Positions 5,076-6,175 of a DNA stretch of 6,175 nt are shown here, piece after piece. Positions within the stretch are counted from its first letter, which is position 1; each line of letters opens with the position of its first letter. The stretch comes from Cytophagaceae bacterium (GTDB lineage Bacteria; Bacteroidota; Bacteroidia; Cytophagales; Spirosomataceae): the NCBI GenBank assembly GCA_947461155.1, contig CANHKE010000091.1:1-6175 (forward strand), written 5' to 3'. The translations under genes and the position numbers were made by a program. Under the pieces are notes generated by a model. The model made no database searches. It worked only from the letters and a program-made list of their open reading frames with translations, and was not told the DNA's origin.

Positions 5076-6175
5076 ATGCGACTGCTAACGCTCCTGATTT
5101 CAATTTTGCTGAATAGTTCGGTTTGGGGCCAACAAACCCTCATACAAAATTTGCGTATCATTGATGGCACAGGCAAACCTGCCTTTGCAGGATCAATTCG
5201 AATCAAGGGGCAAATCATCACCGAGGTAGGCAAATTATCTCCGCAAAAAAATGAGACAATCATCAATGGAAAAGGATATATCCTAAGCCCAGGATTCATC
5301 GATTCCCATAGTCATCATTTGGGCGATATCCTTCAAAATCCAGATGCCATATCAACCGCCAATCAAGGAATTACAACCATTATTATTGGACAAGATGGTG
5401 ATAGTTATCCCATTTCAGAATTAAAGCAACTGATCAAAAACACCCCCAATGCCGTAAATGTAGGTACCTATACCGGACAATCCACGCTTCGTGCGCGCGC
5501 AATGGGTGAGAAAAACCTCCTGCGCCAGGCAACCCAGAAAGAGATAGATGCCATGAAATTAGTATTAAAAAAAGACCTTGAATTAGGATCTTTTGGATTG
5601 TCAACAGGCCTAGAATATGAATCTGCATTTTACTCATCGCGTGATGAAGTTTTGCAATTAGCTCAAGTAGCCGCCGACCAAAAAGCACGTTATATTAGTC
5701 ATATTCGAAGTGAAGATATTGCGATGGATGATGCATTGAACGAAATCATTGAAATAGGCGAAAAAACCCATATGCCCGTTCAAATTTCACATATCAAGTT
5801 AGCCAAAAAAGACGACTGGGGATCTGCAAAAGCTATTATTGAACGACTACAAGCTGCCCGTCAAAAAGGGATTAATATAACGGCGGATATTTACCCATAT
5901 ACATTTTGGCATTCCACACCGCGTATATTATTTCCAAAACGCGACTACGCCAACCTCGAAAGTGCCCAATTTGCTGTTGACCAATTATTCGATCCAGCCG
6001 AGTCATACCTCGTTAAATTTGCACCCAATCGCAGCTATGAAGGAAAAACCTTTCATGAAATTGCGCTAAGTAGAAATGAATCAGATGCCACAACGCTACG
6101 CGCACTCGTAGCGATGGCCGCAGATTTTAGATTAAAATACCCTGCCTATGAAGGTACGATTGAAGCGATGACTGG
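5076..6175 (+). CDS. Exported N-acyl-D-amino-acid deacylase-family amidohydrolase, 3' end missing
   Basis: The frame stays open from the ATG at 5076 to the window edge, giving 366 codons of a protein that in this family usually exceeds 480. These enzymes hydrolyse N-acyl-D-amino acids or related amides, using zinc in a TIM barrel. The start is supported by a signal peptide, MRLLTLLISILLNSSVWGQ, probably cut after WG near residue 18. The amidohydrolase beta-sandwich begins at LIQNLRIIDGTGKP (22-35). Barrel motifs follow in order: GFIDSHSHH (His78, His80), TTIIIGQDG (100-108), GLSTGLEYESAFYSSRDEV (174-192; Glu180), ARYISHIRSED (His209), VQISHIKLAKKDDWGSA (His239) and ITADIYPYT (Asp271 nearby). 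The cysteine metal ligand of biochemically known D-aminoacylases (GNCG) is replaced here by GQDG, so substrate or metal use may differ. It follows the terminator, so it begins its own transcript. A dihydroorotase- or dipeptidase-like activity is possible but less likely. Confidence 0.85.
   Translation, partial: MRLLTLLISILLNSSVWGQQTLIQNLRIIDGTGKPAFAGSIRIKGQIITEVGKLSPQKNETIINGKGYILSPGFIDSHSHHLGDILQNPDAISTANQGITTIIIGQDGDSYPISELKQLIKNTPNAVNVGTYTGQSTLRARAMGEKNLLRQATQKEIDAMKLVLKKDLELGSFGLSTGLEYESAFYSSRDEVLQLAQVAADQKARYISHIRSEDIAMDDALNEIIEIGEKTHMPVQISHIKLAKKDDWGSAKAIIERLQAARQKGINITADIYPYTFWHSTPRILFPKRDYANLESAQFAVDQLFDPAESYLVKFAPNRSYEGKTFHEIALSRNESDATTLRALVAMAADFRLKYPAYEGTIEAMT

Noticed and set aside
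4877..5299. Minus-strand open frame of 140 codons spanning the dioxygenase end, the terminator and the deacylase start
   Set aside because: It crosses a strong terminator and overlaps two well-supported plus-strand genes. Its protein has no recognisable motif.
5434..5688. Minus-strand 84-codon frame inside the deacylase
   Set aside because: It overlaps the conserved catalytic motifs of the deacylase and has no supporting features.
387..6175. A peptidoglycan or D-amino-acid recycling cluster formed by the transpeptidase and the deacylase
   Set aside because: They lie on opposite strands about 3.5 kb apart, separated by a regulator-dioxygenase unit and a terminator. The shared D-amino-acid theme is not enough to claim a system.
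1..6175. CRISPR array, tRNA or rRNA, insertion sequence, phage or defence system
   Set aside because: No regularly spaced repeats, cloverleaf sequence, transposase, integrase or defence-protein motif was found on either strand.

Overview
The window looks like ordinary chromosomal sequence from a member of the Bacteroidota, possibly Cytophagales. The evidence is moderate to low GC, starts without Shine-Dalgarno sequences, a lipoprotein subtilase, and an AraC-type regulator divergent from a PhyH-type dioxygenase. The genus assignment is an inference from protein style only. No tRNA, rRNA, CRISPR array, insertion sequence, phage gene or defence cassette was recognised.

Layout, left to right. 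Positions 1-390 (+) hold the C-terminal end of a Gfo/Idh/MocA-type oxidoreductase. Its stop codon overlaps, within one CTAG, the stop of a convergent YcbB-like L,D-transpeptidase (387-1541, -). Upstream of the transpeptidase on the same strand lies a subtilisin-family (S8) lipoprotein protease (1600-2955, -), then an AraC-family regulator (3065-3907, -). These three minus-strand genes may be partly cotranscribed. A strong hairpin covers the leader and start codon of the transpeptidase.

A 121-bp divergent intergenic region (3908-4028) separates the regulator from a PhyH-type Fe(II)/2-oxoglutarate dioxygenase (4029-4979, +). It carries a direct repeat with 21-bp periodicity, the geometry expected of an AraC-family binding site. 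A clear intrinsic terminator (4982-5012) ends the dioxygenase transcript. A secreted amidohydrolase of the N-acyl-D-amino-acid deacylase type starts at 5076 (+) and runs off the right edge.

The only gene partnership the layout directly suggests is the AraC regulator controlling the divergent dioxygenase, itself, or both. The protease, transpeptidase and deacylase are all predicted to be exported. Any shared role in envelope or peptidoglycan turnover is speculation. No clearly new multi-gene system is visible. The best leads are the phased repeat in the divergent promoter, the start-codon hairpin, and active-site variants in three enzymes.
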